Below, piece after piece: positions 36,559-49,735 of a DNA stretch of 64,000 nucleotides; positions within the stretch are counted from its first letter, which is position 1; every line of letters begins with the position of its first letter. Source of the DNA: Lateolabrax maculatus (taxonomy: Eukaryota; Chordata; Actinopteri; Acropomatiformes; Lateolabracidae). Below the pieces are notes generated by a model that saw only the letters and a list, made by a program, of their open reading frames with translations, had not been told where the DNA came from and searched no databases. The translations under genes were made by a program, and so were the position numbers. The stretch lies in NCBI GenBank assembly GCA_031216445.1, contig CM062210.1, forward strand, positions 5,328,501-5,392,500, read 5' to 3'.

Positions 36559-38835
36559 AAATGTATGTATAAAAAATCCACAAATACAACATATGCCTGA
36601 GGTAGGTGTATTGTTACACTGCCAACACAAATACTGTGGACACACTGAAAGCAGTGCTCCCTTTACACTCTCCTTCTACCTGCCCCTGCTCAGTCCTTCT
36701 TCCCGGTATAGTTTAGTTTCTGTGTCCTGTGCTCCTTGCTATGCATCATGTTGGCCCAAAATGACGATTGATTGCAGTGCCACTGCCTTTGTAATCCGCT
36801 TAGGATGGATTTTGCATCTAAATCACTTTATTATTTATGTGCCTAACTCTTGCCAATGCCATTTGGAGGCAGTATGATTGGTGATCCATCACACATTATC
36901 CTTCACTGTGGTCATTAATATTGTAATGGGATGGACCTTCACCATGAAACTTCCAGGTAGAAGGGAATGCAGATCTCTTCTGGGAGGGTCAGGCTACTCA
37001 AAACAGGAGTCAACAGAAGGAAGATTATCAGGTGTGCTTGTACCAGATAGACTCTCGAGAGGTGCAGTTAGTTCACATCTCTCTCTGCTATTAACCTCTC
37101 TCTGCCGTTCCCCTCCTCTCTGCTCCCACAGCAGCTTGTATCTTCATACATGGCCTCTCTTAGAAAAATATGGGATGTTATTTTGTCATTGTCCTTTTCC
37201 ATCAGGGCTTCAATCAACACCTGCCAATCACACTCATCTGCTGCCTCCAGGCAGACGCACAAAAGCACACAGTGCCACATCAGGACATAGTTGAAACAAC
37301 CACTTCTGTAGATGAGAAACACAAGAAAAGATTGATTCTAATCGGACCACATAAAGGGCAAGAGTGATATGCATCACAAAGTATTTGTTGCAAATACATC
37401 AAAAGGAGTCTTACAAGCACAACTCTTTATAAAATCTCTGACAACCTGAGTTTTATTTTAGCTAGATGCAATATAGAGCCCTGGATATTCAGATAGCATA
37501 TGGGTTATAGACTTTCAGTGTATTGTATGCATGTAAATTTGGAGACTCAGCAGTAACGTGATTAGGTTTAGAGCATGCAGGGACAGCTGGGGGCAAAAAA
37601 TCTGTCACTCTTTGTCTCTATGGCAGCCCACTGAGTCCACTGAAGAACGAGGCCATAGAGATGCAGCAGATAGATCTCAGTGGGTGAGGACAAAAACTGC
37701 TCAGATGCATTTGAGGTTCGTGGATGCCAACAATCATCTTGTCACTGTGTCATGAGGAATTCCCCCAGTCAGCTTTTAGCCAGAGGGAAAGGAGCACAAG
37801 TGAGATGTAGAGAGATTTGTACTTAACATGCCTTATGCCACAACAGAGCAGCTGACCTCAGATGGCTGTCACAGTTATGTGATTGTAAGTGATTTTATTG
37901 TTGTAGTGAAATTTAAACTAGTTTGAAGGCCACAATGGAGAGAGCCATGGAGGGAGACTGGTGCTGTGTCCAAATTACAGTAGATTAATTTAATTTCTCC
38001 CATTTTAAGCAGGATTTGAGTATGAAGTTCATTCACACCAGAAAATGTCACACAATTAGCTACATGCCAAGCTGTCAGTATGCACAGTAAATGTACTAAA
38101 CACACAGGTGATTTGAATGCTTTTGGATAATTAGACCTCTTCCCAGGATTCCACTGATGCAAGACAGTGATTGCATGTGCATGTGCTTCACTGAGTGCAC
38201 TCTAAAACACCGGCACAGTGCTAGTTTGAGCTGGAATAGTTAACACATGTATTCAGCATCGCTTGCCATGGCATGGCTGAATCCAAATTGAAAATGATTG
38301 GTATGGTATTGTAGTGTCTCTGCCAACAGGTATTGTTAACACTGTTATAATAAGAAATTCAAGTTTACCACAGGATCTCCACTACCTGCTGCTGTGTGAT
38401 TATCAGTGGAAAGGGATTTATACCGCTGCCTGAATTCTATTTACATTTTTCTGTTTCGTATCGAAACAAGCAGTGCACTCATGGCATTCATGGCCAAATG
38501 GAGTACAGCCATTGGCATTTTCTTCACTCTGAGGACAGAACGACTCACACCTTTATTATTATTATTATTAACAGTACACCAAGTCCTGTGACTTCACTTG
38601 CCGCTCAACTAATAGCTCCACCAGCAGAGGTCTAATCAGCATGAATAACTAAGAACAGCCATGTAGGTTTGCAGTGCATTTTAAACTAATTTAGAATAAT
38701 GGTGAGAGCTCTCCAGGGACTACTCAGAAGAAAAAATAAAATGAAGTATTAAATCTAGGTGCATTTTGCTGACATTACATTGGCAGGAGTGCTCCATAAT
38801 TGTTTGATTGATGTCAGCATGCCTGGTGTAATTTC

Positions 38836-39780
38836 TAGTATAGTATATTAATTTCCTGTATACTAACTCCCAGGAACACTGTGCATATTTTTATACCTTA
38901 CAGCATTAACTGGAACACTGCCTGAGTTTGAATGTTTCATCACCATTGAGAGAGACAAGGCAGTTAAAGAAAGCTAGTATGCATACTAAATTTCCTTGAT
39001 TGTTGATAGATGATTGGTGTTGATTGGTACTCTTATCCCAGAATTCAACACACATACGAAAGAGAAGAGCTACTTACAGCTGGATAACATTAAAACTCAT
39101 TTTGAATGGTGGTGAGACATACTTATACAGTATACCATTCTATAATGCCCTGTTAAGTGTATGACTTTCTTTATAATAACTGGTAAAACAGTATACTAGA
39201 CATATTTGAATACTCTAGGGTCTTAAGTGGGAAAAAGAATGGATTTAAATATTTCAGCACCATGGAGAGAGAAATAAAAGCACACTAAATTCATTTTTTT
39301 AAATGTTTTGCATGATTGTTGGTATCAATTTACACTATCATCCCCCAATGCAATTCACATAGGAAATGGAAGAGCTACTCACAGCTGCAAAACATTGAAA
39401 ACTTATTTGAATAGTTGTGATACATCTCCAGGAACATGTTATTAAACATTTTGCTTTCTCTTTTAAATTTCCAAATTTGCAGGTGCTGTCCAAAATCCTT
39501 TTTTTCATGTATAGTATCATTCCAGTAAAGTATATTGATTTCTTGAGTATTAACTGCCAAAAAACAGTAAACTACGTAGATTTGTTTACTTCATAATATT
39601 AATTGGGACACCATCTGGGTTTTAATGTTTCAAAAGGATGGGGAAAAAGACAACGGATGAAAGATTCTTCATATCTGCTCTGCAAGACTCAATATTCAAC
39701 ATCTGTGTACATGTGGAGAGCTTTTAGAGAAGTTTCTTCATGCTCGTAATTCCGAATTGCATAGAGACACTGCACTTACG
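38836..39780. repeat. Degenerate tandem repeat, about three units of 300-375 bp
   Basis: Unit 1 has 'tatattaatttcctgtatac' (about 38845), 'tttcatcaccattgagagag' (38935) and 'gaagagctacttacagctgg' (39064). Unit 2 has 'tttcagcaccatggagagag' (39252) and 'gaagagctactcacagctgc' (39369). Unit 3 has 'tatattgatttcttgagta' (about 39530) and 'ttaatgtttcaaaaggatgg'. Spacing of shared blocks varies from 305 to 376 bp because of indels. No coding potential. Confidence 0.65.
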
Positions 39781-39972
39781 CCAATAAAAATAGCATTGCA
39801 TGCACTGCTATTTAGTAATGATTGCTGTGCTAGACGTGATCTCATAAACTCCTATTCATATTTGATAGTGTAATGGTGCATCTATTTTTTCACTCAGAGG
39901 CGGCGGGAGGAAGGTGCTGCCAGCTGTGTTATTATAGAATTTTTTTGCATTCTTTCATCAGCTGTTTTTCAT

Positions 39973-39973
<1 letters not shown>

Positions 39974-40025
<52 letters not shown>
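39974..40025. repeat. (CA)26 microsatellite
   Basis: 52 bp of uninterrupted CA/AC. Confidence 0.97.
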
Positions 40026-40028
<3 letters not shown>

Positions 40029-41779
40029 TGACAATAATCTTCCCTGTTGGCAGCAGGCTTTGACCTTTGACACTTGTGTGTCATTGAGTGCACAGATTAG
40101 TCATCACCAGTGTGTCTGAGCAGCTGAGGTGGATCTGTGCAGTCGCAGCATGATGTGATTATTCCACTGACCTCTTTTCCAGTGACCACTGACAGCAGAA
40201 AACCATGCTTTTCAAACACATCCCAGCCTCCACAGCAACATGTTCTGCTTCTTTTTATGTGGGCTGTGGATGATCTCAGTAAACATAGCCAATGATGGTT
40301 GAAACACCAACACATTTGAATGCAATTCCTCCAGTAACACAGCAATATTAGCTTACATATGGATTTGAATATGTATTTAAAGATCTTAAGATCTTTGAAA
40401 TTCATGTGCAATCAGATTGCAGGTAATAACACTTTAATGAAACGTTTTCAAACAGGAAGATAGATCCTTTGCGGAGGTCATTCTTCAACTCCAAATCATT
40501 ATGTGGCTGATTCATTTCTCAACCATGTTAATATAAAAAGCATCAGCTTGGGAGGATGAGACGGAGGGTGTCTTTAATTGTCAATTAAGTGTGTACTGTA
40601 TCTCCCAGTCATACTCCCGCCACATGACTTGTAGATTGAGTGATAACAATGAGGGCAGAATTGCCTTGCTGTGAGGTCTGTTTAAATTGAACTCTGGAGT
40701 AATGAAAATACTTTTGATTATGTTTGCTTTCTCAACCAAAAACAGGCAATCACACGTGACAGTGAAATGATTTGCAGAGAAGTAACAAATAAATCACTAT
40801 TATTAGGGATATGGTGCTCAGTGATGGTTTTGGCTCTTACTGGCAATGGTCCTGGTTGCACATAGCTTTTAATAACTGGTGTGTTTTTCTGCTTTTTCGC
40901 TGATTAAAACCCCCGTATTGCCAAATTTCAAATTAATGAAAGAATAAGAGAGCAAAAACACTAGAACATTAGCCACCATAAATCATGCAAAGAAAGCTCA
41001 TCACTACTTGCTGTGGGCTTTACCATCTTTACCATCATGGAACAACAGATAGAGCTGCACTATATGTTTCATTAACCATTGTTGCTATATTTTTAGTGAT
41101 ATCATCAGAAAATCCGCTTATATGTTAAGTGTGGAAATATAACATTAAACACCCAGACAGTCAGACAGGCCTTCATAAACAGCCAACATTATCTAAACCT
41201 CAATAGGAAAGTAAATGAAGAAACCACTTAGGTCTCTCAGCAGCCAGATGGATTTTAGAAGAGGCCGGGACAGTTGAGTCAGATTATCGGTTTGATGCTT
41301 AGGCTGATATATGCAGTCTAGAAAAGAAAGGCAGACCGATAACCTGTCCTACTGATGCAGAGGAGACACAATAACCTTCAGATTAGCTCTTTATTTCTTC
41401 TCTTTAAATATTCAATTTTTATTCTGCACATAAGTTCTGTTAGTTACAGCTAATGTTCATTAACACAGGATTTTGGGGGATATTTTTTTCACAGGGTAAT
41501 GCCCTTTAACTGGGCTTTTTTTTTGTGTGTGTTAATTATGTTATATATAACTTTCTTTCTTTCACTACCAACCCTAACCGTCCTGATGATATTGTATAAT
41601 GGAGTGTATGAGCAGTTATAAAGATCATCTTCAAAACACATGTACTGCTGGTTCTTCACACCAAAACCACAGCTGAACCAACAATCTAGCTTCCCTAAGA
41701 TTGCACAGATACTATTAATGATATCAGTTAAGTGTCACATTGTAATGAAGCGAAGCCTGATAGCTAGTTCTTTCAACAA

Positions 41780-42455
41780 AAGTCAGTTGCACCTCCACCT
41801 CAACCCAAGTGTCCACCTGTAGGTTCTGAGTCTACTTTACCTGAGAGGGGAGGTTATTCTCCCTGCTGCCAATCCCTGCTGTGTAGAGCTTGGAGCTTCC
41901 TTGTGGGCAGTGATCAGGTCAGAACCTACAGTAGATGCCAAATATCAACTGTGCACATCTTCTACATTCACGTAATACTCCATTCCAGCTTCTGACTAAA
42001 CTTCCACTATGCACTGATCTCTTTGATCATCTCAGACTAACATTTTTGCAATTCTGTAATATACCCAGTGACAGCTGCACTCTTTACTCCCTGGCACCCA
42101 TGTTCCCTGTTTTAAAAACATCAAACGTGGTGCACTCCATTGCACCTCCACCTCCACCCCCGGGTCCCCCTGTAGGTTCTGAGTCTACTGGGTGAAGTTG
42201 GTGTATTACTGTGGGGAGTGACAAAGTCAGAGCCTAAATGCCAAATATCAACTCTGCACATATTTTACTCTCACATAATAATCCATTCCGGTTCTGCTTT
42301 AGCATCCATCATGCACTGCTCCCTCTGATCGTCCCATGTTGATATTTTCAACTGTGTAATATAGTGACACCCAGTGATATTTGCACTCTTTACACTCTGG
42401 ACGCCAGGTTCCCCAGTCGAAACACCAAACACATTGCAAAGGGTTTCATCTAAAA
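41780..42455. repeat. Tandem duplication, two units of about 350 bp
   Basis: 'ttgcacctccacct' occurs at 41787 and 42140, and 'aggttctgagtctact' at 41821 and 42174, giving a period of 353 bp. 'atgccaaatatcaact' at 41935 recurs at 42238 (303 bp), so the second unit has lost about 50 bp. Both units then share 'ctgtaatata/ctgtgtaatata', 'cccagtga' and 'gcactctttac'. Divergence is moderate, so the duplication is not recent. Confidence 0.8.
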
Positions 42456-43201
42456 GTTTCTTGCTTCTATGCAGTATTATCCAGTCGTGATTGTTTAAAA
42501 AAAATATGTTTTAAAGCGCTTATGTCTAGGAATGTGCTCTGCTGTATCTTCGCAATTCATCCCTAGGCTTCACAAAGATGTTTTAACAAGATAAGGCTCA
42601 AGACGATGCTCTTCAAAGACAAAACTAATTCTGATTGAGCAAAACAAATGTGTATTAGAAAAACATTTCGAAGTGAACATCCACACAAATAACCCATGAC
42701 AAAATGCATGCACAGTAGAAAATCGGTCCTTGCACAGCATATTGTAGCAGCATCCCATGGCACTTAACATATTCTGCTCTGCTGAAGTAGTGCGTCTCAA
42801 GAACTTTGACATACTTTTTGCAAGTTGCTGCCTGGTAAATGTTAAAATCAAACTGTGCTTACATTCACTAGTGGATCAGTTAACGGATTCAGCAGGGATT
42901 TTCCTCCAAAACAGCGTGACAACAAATGCAGACACTTCAACATTTAGGCGCCAAGGGAAGTTCTAAACTAAAAGTCTGAGAGATGCCAGAGGCATTTTGT
43001 GTTCCCGGGAGAGACAATCCATTCCTCTAGCAAAGAACAGGCTTTAACGAAACATTCTGTATTTCAAGGGGAAAGTTTTTGCGAAGCGATGTATAGAGTG
43101 CATCTCTCTGGCCTTTCATTAGTTCCTAACGGCATCTGCTATTCAAGCAATGCAGAATTTTCTCACTAAAGACAGAAAAAGGGAAGGCAAAGAAGACTCA
43201 C

Positions 43202-43475
43202 CAAGAGGCTGTCCAGCGATGATACGGGCGTTTTCTCCCGCCACTGCTGCTCTGGCGTTCCTCTCGTTCAAATACTGTACGAAGGCGTAACCCTTGTGCA
43301 CAGAGCAACCCACTATCTTGCCGTACTTGGCAAAGATGACCTCTATGTCGGTCTTCTTGACGATTGCTGTGTTGAGGTTGCCGATAAAGACTCTGGAGTT
43401 GAGGGAGCGAGGGTCATTCTTGTTGGTCACGTTGCTGGTCTGGGTTTTACCAGTCATTCTCCTCCAGTTGCCCTC
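43202..43475 (-). CDS. ralyl: ralyl coding exon A: start codon and complete RRM
   Basis: Begins after a pyrimidine-rich acceptor (tgtcccag, last intron base 43476). The 18 nt 43475-43458 are 5' UTR. Coding starts at the ATG at 43457-43455, which has A at -3, and runs 85 codons plus one base to the donor ctcttG|gtgagt (GT at 43201-43200). The protein starts MTGKTQTSNVTNKNDP, the expected start for RALYL. The RRM shows RNP2 as VFIGNL (residues 23-28) and RNP1 as KGYAFVQY (residues 55-62), each with its RNA-stacking aromatic residues. The exon ends ..ARIIAGQPL in phase 1. This one exon therefore carries essentially the whole RNA-binding domain. An upstream open stretch in the same frame (from about 43550) crosses the acceptor and is not taken as coding. 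Confidence 0.95.
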
Positions 43476-46400
43476 CTGGGACACAGACAGAGGGGGGGGA
43501 GGGGAGGACATAGCTTTAGAAGTTTTGGACAAGTCAACTCCAGCTAACACTATGGAACCCCAAAGTCTACAATATACATTATGAAATAAATAATCCTATA
43601 GTAAAATATATAAAGGAACCACTAAACTGTTTAATAATTCAGTCATTTTATCATTCTCTTTTTCATATTACATGCCCAACACTTCCCTAATTCTACCTAC
43701 CTGGCCAGCTCAGTAGCTCAGCTGTTTTTTTAGGTCCGCATTCAGAGTTACCTCAGCAGTGTTTGTGATTTCAAGCATGTTTCTCAGAGAAATCACAAAA
43801 CTTTGATGAGGAAAGACACACAGTCATTCTCTGTGGTTTCTCCAGCCAACAGGAGCTAGCTAATTATCTAGTTGGCAGTAGTCGAGCCTGCTGGGAGGCC
43901 GGGGGCATGTTACTGGCTGAAAAGTGAGGGGTTGCCAATGGGTGACAACTCCACTGCTACGAATAGTGACATTATGAAATAAAATGTGACATGAAATAAA
44001 AATTTCATTGGGAAAAGTGTTTATTATTAATTAAAAACAGACTTAAAAAGGGCATTTCTGAAATATAAATAAATAAAATTATGAATGATAAATAACATTT
44101 CATAATAATGAGTAAAGTTTTGATAATTTCTAAAATGATTTTTTTCTTTTTCTAGGCAACATTTCATCTATTCATATGATCGTTTAGTTCATAATGTCTT
44201 ATTTATTTATTTAATACTGAACACTTTAGGGCTCCATAAAACACAAGGTTTGTACTTGAATTTGCTGTTGAAATCTACATCAATTAACTGAAATCAACGC
44301 TCTTTTTTTCATGAAGGCTTTTGTTGATGAAGGTTTACCTTATCTAATTCATGTACAAGGTCACTGGCCAGTCAACTGCTTATCTACGCATTAAAATATT
44401 TTGCATGGTTCAAATGCTTCTTTCCACTGGATGGCTGGGTGTGAGAATTAGACTGAGCAACAATATGTGAATGTTGCAGCAGTTTCCTCCGCTTTGTGAG
44501 AAAGCAAATACAGTAGCTGTCAGTGGGGAAGCTTTGCTATCTCAATACCCATATTGTTGCATCCCTAATGCTTTGTGTGCCGTTTCACTGATCACAGAAC
44601 GCGTTGGCTGTAATTCATGTTACAGTTTTATTCAGACTTTTTGTGCTGTCATGTTATCAGCGTACATTAGCCTCAGCTTTTGTAGGCTTCCCCTGCAATT
44701 ATTTCTAAGTGACCTTTTCATAACCTGAATGTTAGTTTATGAAAGATGACTGGCTGCACAATCAGGGAAATTATATCTCCCAAGGAAAGGATGCACTATT
44801 GAACGATTCAAATTCTTTATTTAATTGCAGATATTGTAAATTAGATAGATGCATAAATAGAAACATAGAGAGATCCCGCATATTTGTCCTTGCTTTTACC
44901 ATTGACTTTTTTTTGTGTACACACATAATTTCATTTTTATAGCTATGAAAATCCGGGTTTTCATTACAGTTTATATTCCAAAATGGATTACACTTAGTGC
45001 ATTAAATACTGTGAAATATTGTGAAGAAAACACTGAATATTCAATATTTGCCTCCTCTAAGTCTCTGTCCCTGACACACGGTGATAACAACTATTCAGCT
45101 TTGAGACGAAGAACCTGAATAATGGCTCCAATCCTCAGTAAATAGGATTAGTAACCAAGGTAACACTGATGTTGTTGGAATATCCCATGGATACACACAT
45201 GCACACACATTTTGTCACCGGCAGTCTTTTTTTCCCCCGTTGTCCAACTTAATTTTCCATTGCAAGAGGCTGTGGATCCTTACGGCTCATCGTCTCTGAC
45301 TTGACACCGTGCGGCCTCAGTATCTTCACAATTACACAACGTAGTTTTGTTTGTGAGGAGCTATACTATAACGGGTTTGTTCAGCTAATTATAACATGGC
45401 ATGCAATTATACTGAAAATGCAGCGAGAGGATGTAATTCACAAACTGAGTGATGGCTAAATTCCATTGTGAGGTCGCTTGTTCTGTACCTATAGTAGATG
45501 AAGGAGGAAACTGTCCAGTCATCCAGGAAAAATGAGCGCAGCCATGTGATTTACAGAGGAGAGATTCTCTGTCAGGCATCCATTACACCTGAGACCGCGA
45601 TCATGCTAGACATTCAGGTGCTCATTCATGGATAAACACATATTATTTCACTTGGCAGCACATGTTTTTAGCATTACATCACCTACAGTATGATGCTATT
45701 CGCTTTGCCATGGCTATTCAACACCCACTACGGGTGCCTTGCGACTCACGGCTCCTATGGGCTCACTGTTTACAGTGCTGCATTGGTGTATGTTGTTTTT
45801 GCGAGTGGGTGGGAATAAACGGCTGCTCGCCATCTCTCAACCGGCCTTGACAGCAGACACTGAAAATTAATGTGGCACAGGCACACACATACATGTGCTA
45901 ACTCAAATGAGCTCCACAATGACCACCTAACGGTAGTTTAAACCCACAATCTGACACCCATCCCATATTGATGTTCGTGGACAGGTCACGAGGAACATGA
46001 CAAATCAGTGGAGAGGCGCTAGATTGCCTCTCTCGTCAGATAAATCAGGAGTGGGCAGCGGTCACAGAGCCCTTTTACCGCTCCTTACTGTTATATTTCA
46101 TGTTGTCGTCTCCGTTGTTTTCTTTAAAGCAGGACACTAATTTATTCCATCAGTGGTATTCCTGCTGACCTTGCCATTTAGTTTATTTACAACCTCCATT
46201 AAGCTTCTCATCCCATGAAGTGATAGCGTCATGGGGAGAAACATGGGAACACAACACAGGAAGCGATAGGCACCGGGAATGTAATTGGCAAAATAATTGT
46301 TTGAAGACACTTGTTATCAAATAAGCACAAAGAAGACTTTCAACCCAGAAATGCAGTCACAAACTGCTTTTAGAGGAAAAATTATGACCTGGTGTTCAAA

Positions 46401-48214
46401 GCCCGCTCTTTAAAAATGATTACAGCTTCTACAGTACTGCCTTTTTGTCAGTAAAGAGCAGAAGACAGATAAGTCTTCATTTTCACTTTCATGCCAATGT
46501 GGTCGTGTCAGAATAGGTGTCACATATTTCAAAAGGTGGATGTCTCCTTTTGGAATGAAACACTGCTCTTCTGGCATTACAGAGAATCATGACATGCTTT
46601 GCCTCTAATACAGTATGAAAAAGCATTCCAATCTCATGTCAATGATAAAGCAATATGGACAAGGTCAGCGGGAAAAGCACCAAAGTCATCTTGTTGACAG
46701 CACAGCTGTGGTGGGAAAGTGGTTGAGTGGAAAAAAAGGAAGGATTTAGTACAAAAGTAGCCATATTACTGAGTTGCACCGTGCTCTGAAATGCATTGTG
46801 CCTTGGTAGACAGGCTCTTAAAGGTTGTTGTTTGGCTTTGGCCACCTGCCTGATTTATAGACATTTTTTTTCATGGAGGGAGGGAACTCATTGAATTGAT
46901 TCCTTTTGTAATTTCCTACCACTCCACCACTGTACATTCTCTTCGCCATGCTTCAGCCACTCTGCTCTGATTGTTGCCAAGGCAGCTTGACGGACTGAGG
47001 AAAGGCTGGAGAAGTTGCTCAGTGAAACAGAACAAAGAAAGGTAGCCTGATACACCTTTTCCAATGGTCTTACTGCCATGTTCTGCAGCGGTGCAATAAT
47101 TGCTTCATGGATTCCTTCTATTTATATCTTGTCTTAAAATGTGTCTCTCTGCCTGTGAAAGCAATGGCAACAACCGAGAAATAAATTCCCTCTATTTGTA
47201 AATCAATGCCGCTATTTGTATTGTGGCCTGCAAAGCATTTTTGTGTTGCAACCAGCCGTAAATTTGTGCGTTTTGGTGAAGCGTGGTCACAGGGCAAACC
47301 TTTTCTGCCCCACAAAAGCAATCTGCAGTCACAACATTTTTGCAGATTTAAAAGTAACAAAAAAGTTGTGGAAATTTAATTTAATGTGAACAGGATAATG
47401 GCCTCGGAGCAATTAAATGCTATATAAGACATTCCACGTAATTTTCCCCACATTTTCAATCAGTTTCTGCCCTTTGGCTTTATGAGTCAAGGTACACAGT
47501 GTTGGGCTGGGATTCAACTCAGTAAGTAGACAGCTACAGCAGAGATGGTCTATAAAAGAAAGAGGAACAACTCTAATTCTGTCTGCCAAGGGTGCTTGAA
47601 GCTCTGTAAAAGCATAAATGAATTACAGTAAATGGGACATTTACACAACATCACTATTTATGACCATCACCAGTCATAACTGAGGGATTATATTTTTCTG
47701 ACAATACTAGAGAAAGACAGCAACATCTGTTCAGTTAAGTGTTTTTTTTTTTAAACCTACAGAATAATGGTGTGAGGAGGCATCAGCGGGAGTGTGCCTT
47801 TGTCTACTCCCCTCAACCATGGAAGCTGTTTTAGTGTTTGAATTGTCATTCATAATAATCTTCCATCCCCATTTTAGAAGAACATTGAATCAGATATCAA
47901 CATGCAGTGTGAGTACATCTTTACAGAGTATTTTTGCTTAGGAATGATGGGTAGTTAGTAAGAACCCAGCAGTTGTAGAGAGACAACACACTCGGCACGA
48001 CACTGTGTGTCGACGATGGATAGCTTTCCAATGCTATGCTTTGTATTGATTGTCTTTATTGTTTAACTATATGTCACCCATGTAGGCACCTCAGCCAAAT
48101 AAATGTCCTCTTCTGTAAAGTTAAATTTGATTTTGAAATGGCTACATGCGATGTGAAAGGGCTAACTTGAGTTGATTTATTTCCAGCTGCTGCAGGCAAT
48201 TTACCTAACTTTGT
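43476..48214. other. ralyl 5' intron or upstream sequence, no gene seen
   Basis: The acceptor at 43476 implies at least one further 5' exon at higher coordinates; none could be identified. AT-rich, no recognised repeats. Confidence 0.5.
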
Positions 48215-48400
48215 CAGTATGCTGAATACAGAGAAAGAGATATGTTTCTCATGAGTTGGTGGAGACCAAATAAGAGCTAAAAGGCAAGTTGACATTGAAT
48301 TTACATTAGCCAAATGAATGCCAATGTTTCTCTGTGTCTGCTAAGCGTGTCACGTTCACCACATCAACTTCATAACGTGATAATTTGTCCAGTAGGGCTC
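48215..48400 (+). repeat. Dispersed repeat, 'gttggtggagaccaaa' family, copy 2
   Basis: 'tgagttggtggagaccaaat', 'agagctaaaaggcaagttga' and 'ttgaatttacattagccaaa' parallel the copy at 23965-24080. It extends further at its right end ('gtttctctgtgtctgctaag'). Confidence 0.65.
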
Positions 48401-49008
48401 AGTATGTATCACGGACAAATCTTACGGTTCAGTCATGTCACCTATAATATTTATGTGAATTGGTAGGAATGTTTTCCAAAAGGTGAAAATATTTAAGTCT
48501 GAAGTCTACATAGTCACAATCTTTACTTACTCATTCCCCCCCTCTCTTACATTTACTGGGGCTAGACAGTGTTAATTGAGCGTTCCATTAAAGGAATAAG
48601 ACTTGAAGTTTCCTTTCTTTCTAGGGTTGTACTGCTTGTGGATGCTTTAATAACATAAATGTTTTTTATATACTTGAAAATCCTTTTTTCCTTTGGTGGT
48701 TTACTGTACATTTATGGCCTTGGGAGAAAGACTTTACCATACGTACCTCATACATTTTATCTTACTTCAATACCACAGCCTGTCTCAGCAGGACCTTTTC
48801 CTCTTACCTGCAGCAAACCTCATTTCACTACAAATAGCGGCTATACGCTTTGCAGCTCCAATCTGTTTTTCTTCCTTCCGAACTCTGTTCTCCGAAAATG
48901 TATTAACTATTAAAATGCCTCGAGCAATGATGCAATTAGCTAAGATGCAAATGGAGCAATTTCTCAGTTGGCCCTCATTCACCTGCAGTGGGGAAACGGG
49001 TAAAATGA

Positions 49009-49029
49009 GGGGGGGGGGGGGGGGGGGGG
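49009..49029. repeat. G21 homopolymer
   Basis: Twenty-one consecutive G on the plus strand. The true length is doubtful in any assembly. Confidence 0.9.
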
Positions 49030-49504
49030 ACTCCTGTGTGCCGGGGCTCGGCAGACATGGGATGATGTATGGGCGGAGTTTGTTATTGTCCAGGGGGTGT
49101 TTGCTGTTTGTGATGGACAGGGGAACACTTCAACTGCAATGACAAGATTTCATTTATTTCTATGGTATGCACCTGCACAGAGTTGAAACTAATCTGGTCA
49201 AACACAGTGAGCTGTCGGGCGCAGAATAGATCAATCTCTGTCTGCTCTTAATCCAATTTGATTGGTAAGGATGGCACCAGGGTGTTTTATGACATAAAAC
49301 CCACTCTGCATGATTGTTTTGAAAGCTTCTTCTCCACTACAGCTCTGAAGGATATTTAAAAGCTTTCTCTCCACTGTGCAGCGAGATATTCCCCTCTTCT
49401 CAAAATGGGCATGTAGACAAATAGCATCTGTCTGATTTCCCAAACACAATGAGGGGTGTTTATGAGCACATAAGGCATATGTCTTTTAAGAATAAAATCA
49501 CAAC

Positions 49505-49735
49505 ACTTAACCAATGGTGGAAAAAGTGTTGCAATCCTCAATTTTAGTACAAATAGCAAAACAACCAATGAAACGCACTTAAGGTCAGGTGGCACTGAGT
49601 CTAACTATCGTGTTGTATTGTGTCTATGTTTTATGCACTTATCAGATGTTCTGAATGCAAATTATTTTCTCCGAGGCGTGGTGGAGTGTAAATGAAGCGT
49701 CTCAAAATGGAAATGCAAAAGTACAAGTGCAAAGT
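49505..49735 (-). repeat. 'acttaagtacatttt..' dispersed repeat, minus copy
   Basis: Begins 'accaatggtggaaaaagtgt', continues 'aattttagtacaaatagcaa' and ends 'aaatggaaatgcaaaagtac'. This is the reverse orientation of the family at 26235-26392, with inserted unrelated sequence. Confidence 0.5.

Larger units (their letters stand above)
33871..38835. other. Intron, no gene seen
   Basis: Contains a partial dispersed repeat (35648-35845), a T19 run at 36540-36558 and an (ATT)6 tract at 38552-38570. A short plus-strand exon-like open stretch at 36037-36093 is discussed as a finding. Confidence 0.5.
1..43475 (-). other. ralyl: ralyl gene span (partial; four coding exons in the window)
   Basis: Gene-level entry. 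Exons at 43475-43202, 7440-7365, 6273-6226 and 5159-4981 join in frame with GT-AG introns of about 35.8 kb, 1.09 kb and 1.07 kb. The 186 readable codons cover the N-terminus, the RRM, the conserved INMAGEPKPYRPK segment, the FDYEYYRDDF segment and a basic Pro/Ser-rich linker. RALYL is preferred over RALY and HNRNPC because of the MTGKTQTSN start and the HGRVxPPPRAVIPxKR segment; RALY has a different linker after FDYRGR. Family members bind U-rich RNA in the nucleus, and RALYL is mainly neuronal in mammals (family knowledge). Mammalian RALYL is about 290 residues, so roughly the last 100 residues, with the coiled coil, are missing and should lie beyond the left edge. No exon matching them was found in 1-4980. 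Confidence 0.9.

Noticed and set aside
43476..43550. Upstream ATG extending exon A on the minus strand (MLAGVDLSKTSKAMSS..)
   Set aside because: A clear pyrimidine tract and cag acceptor separate it from the conserved MTGKTQ start.
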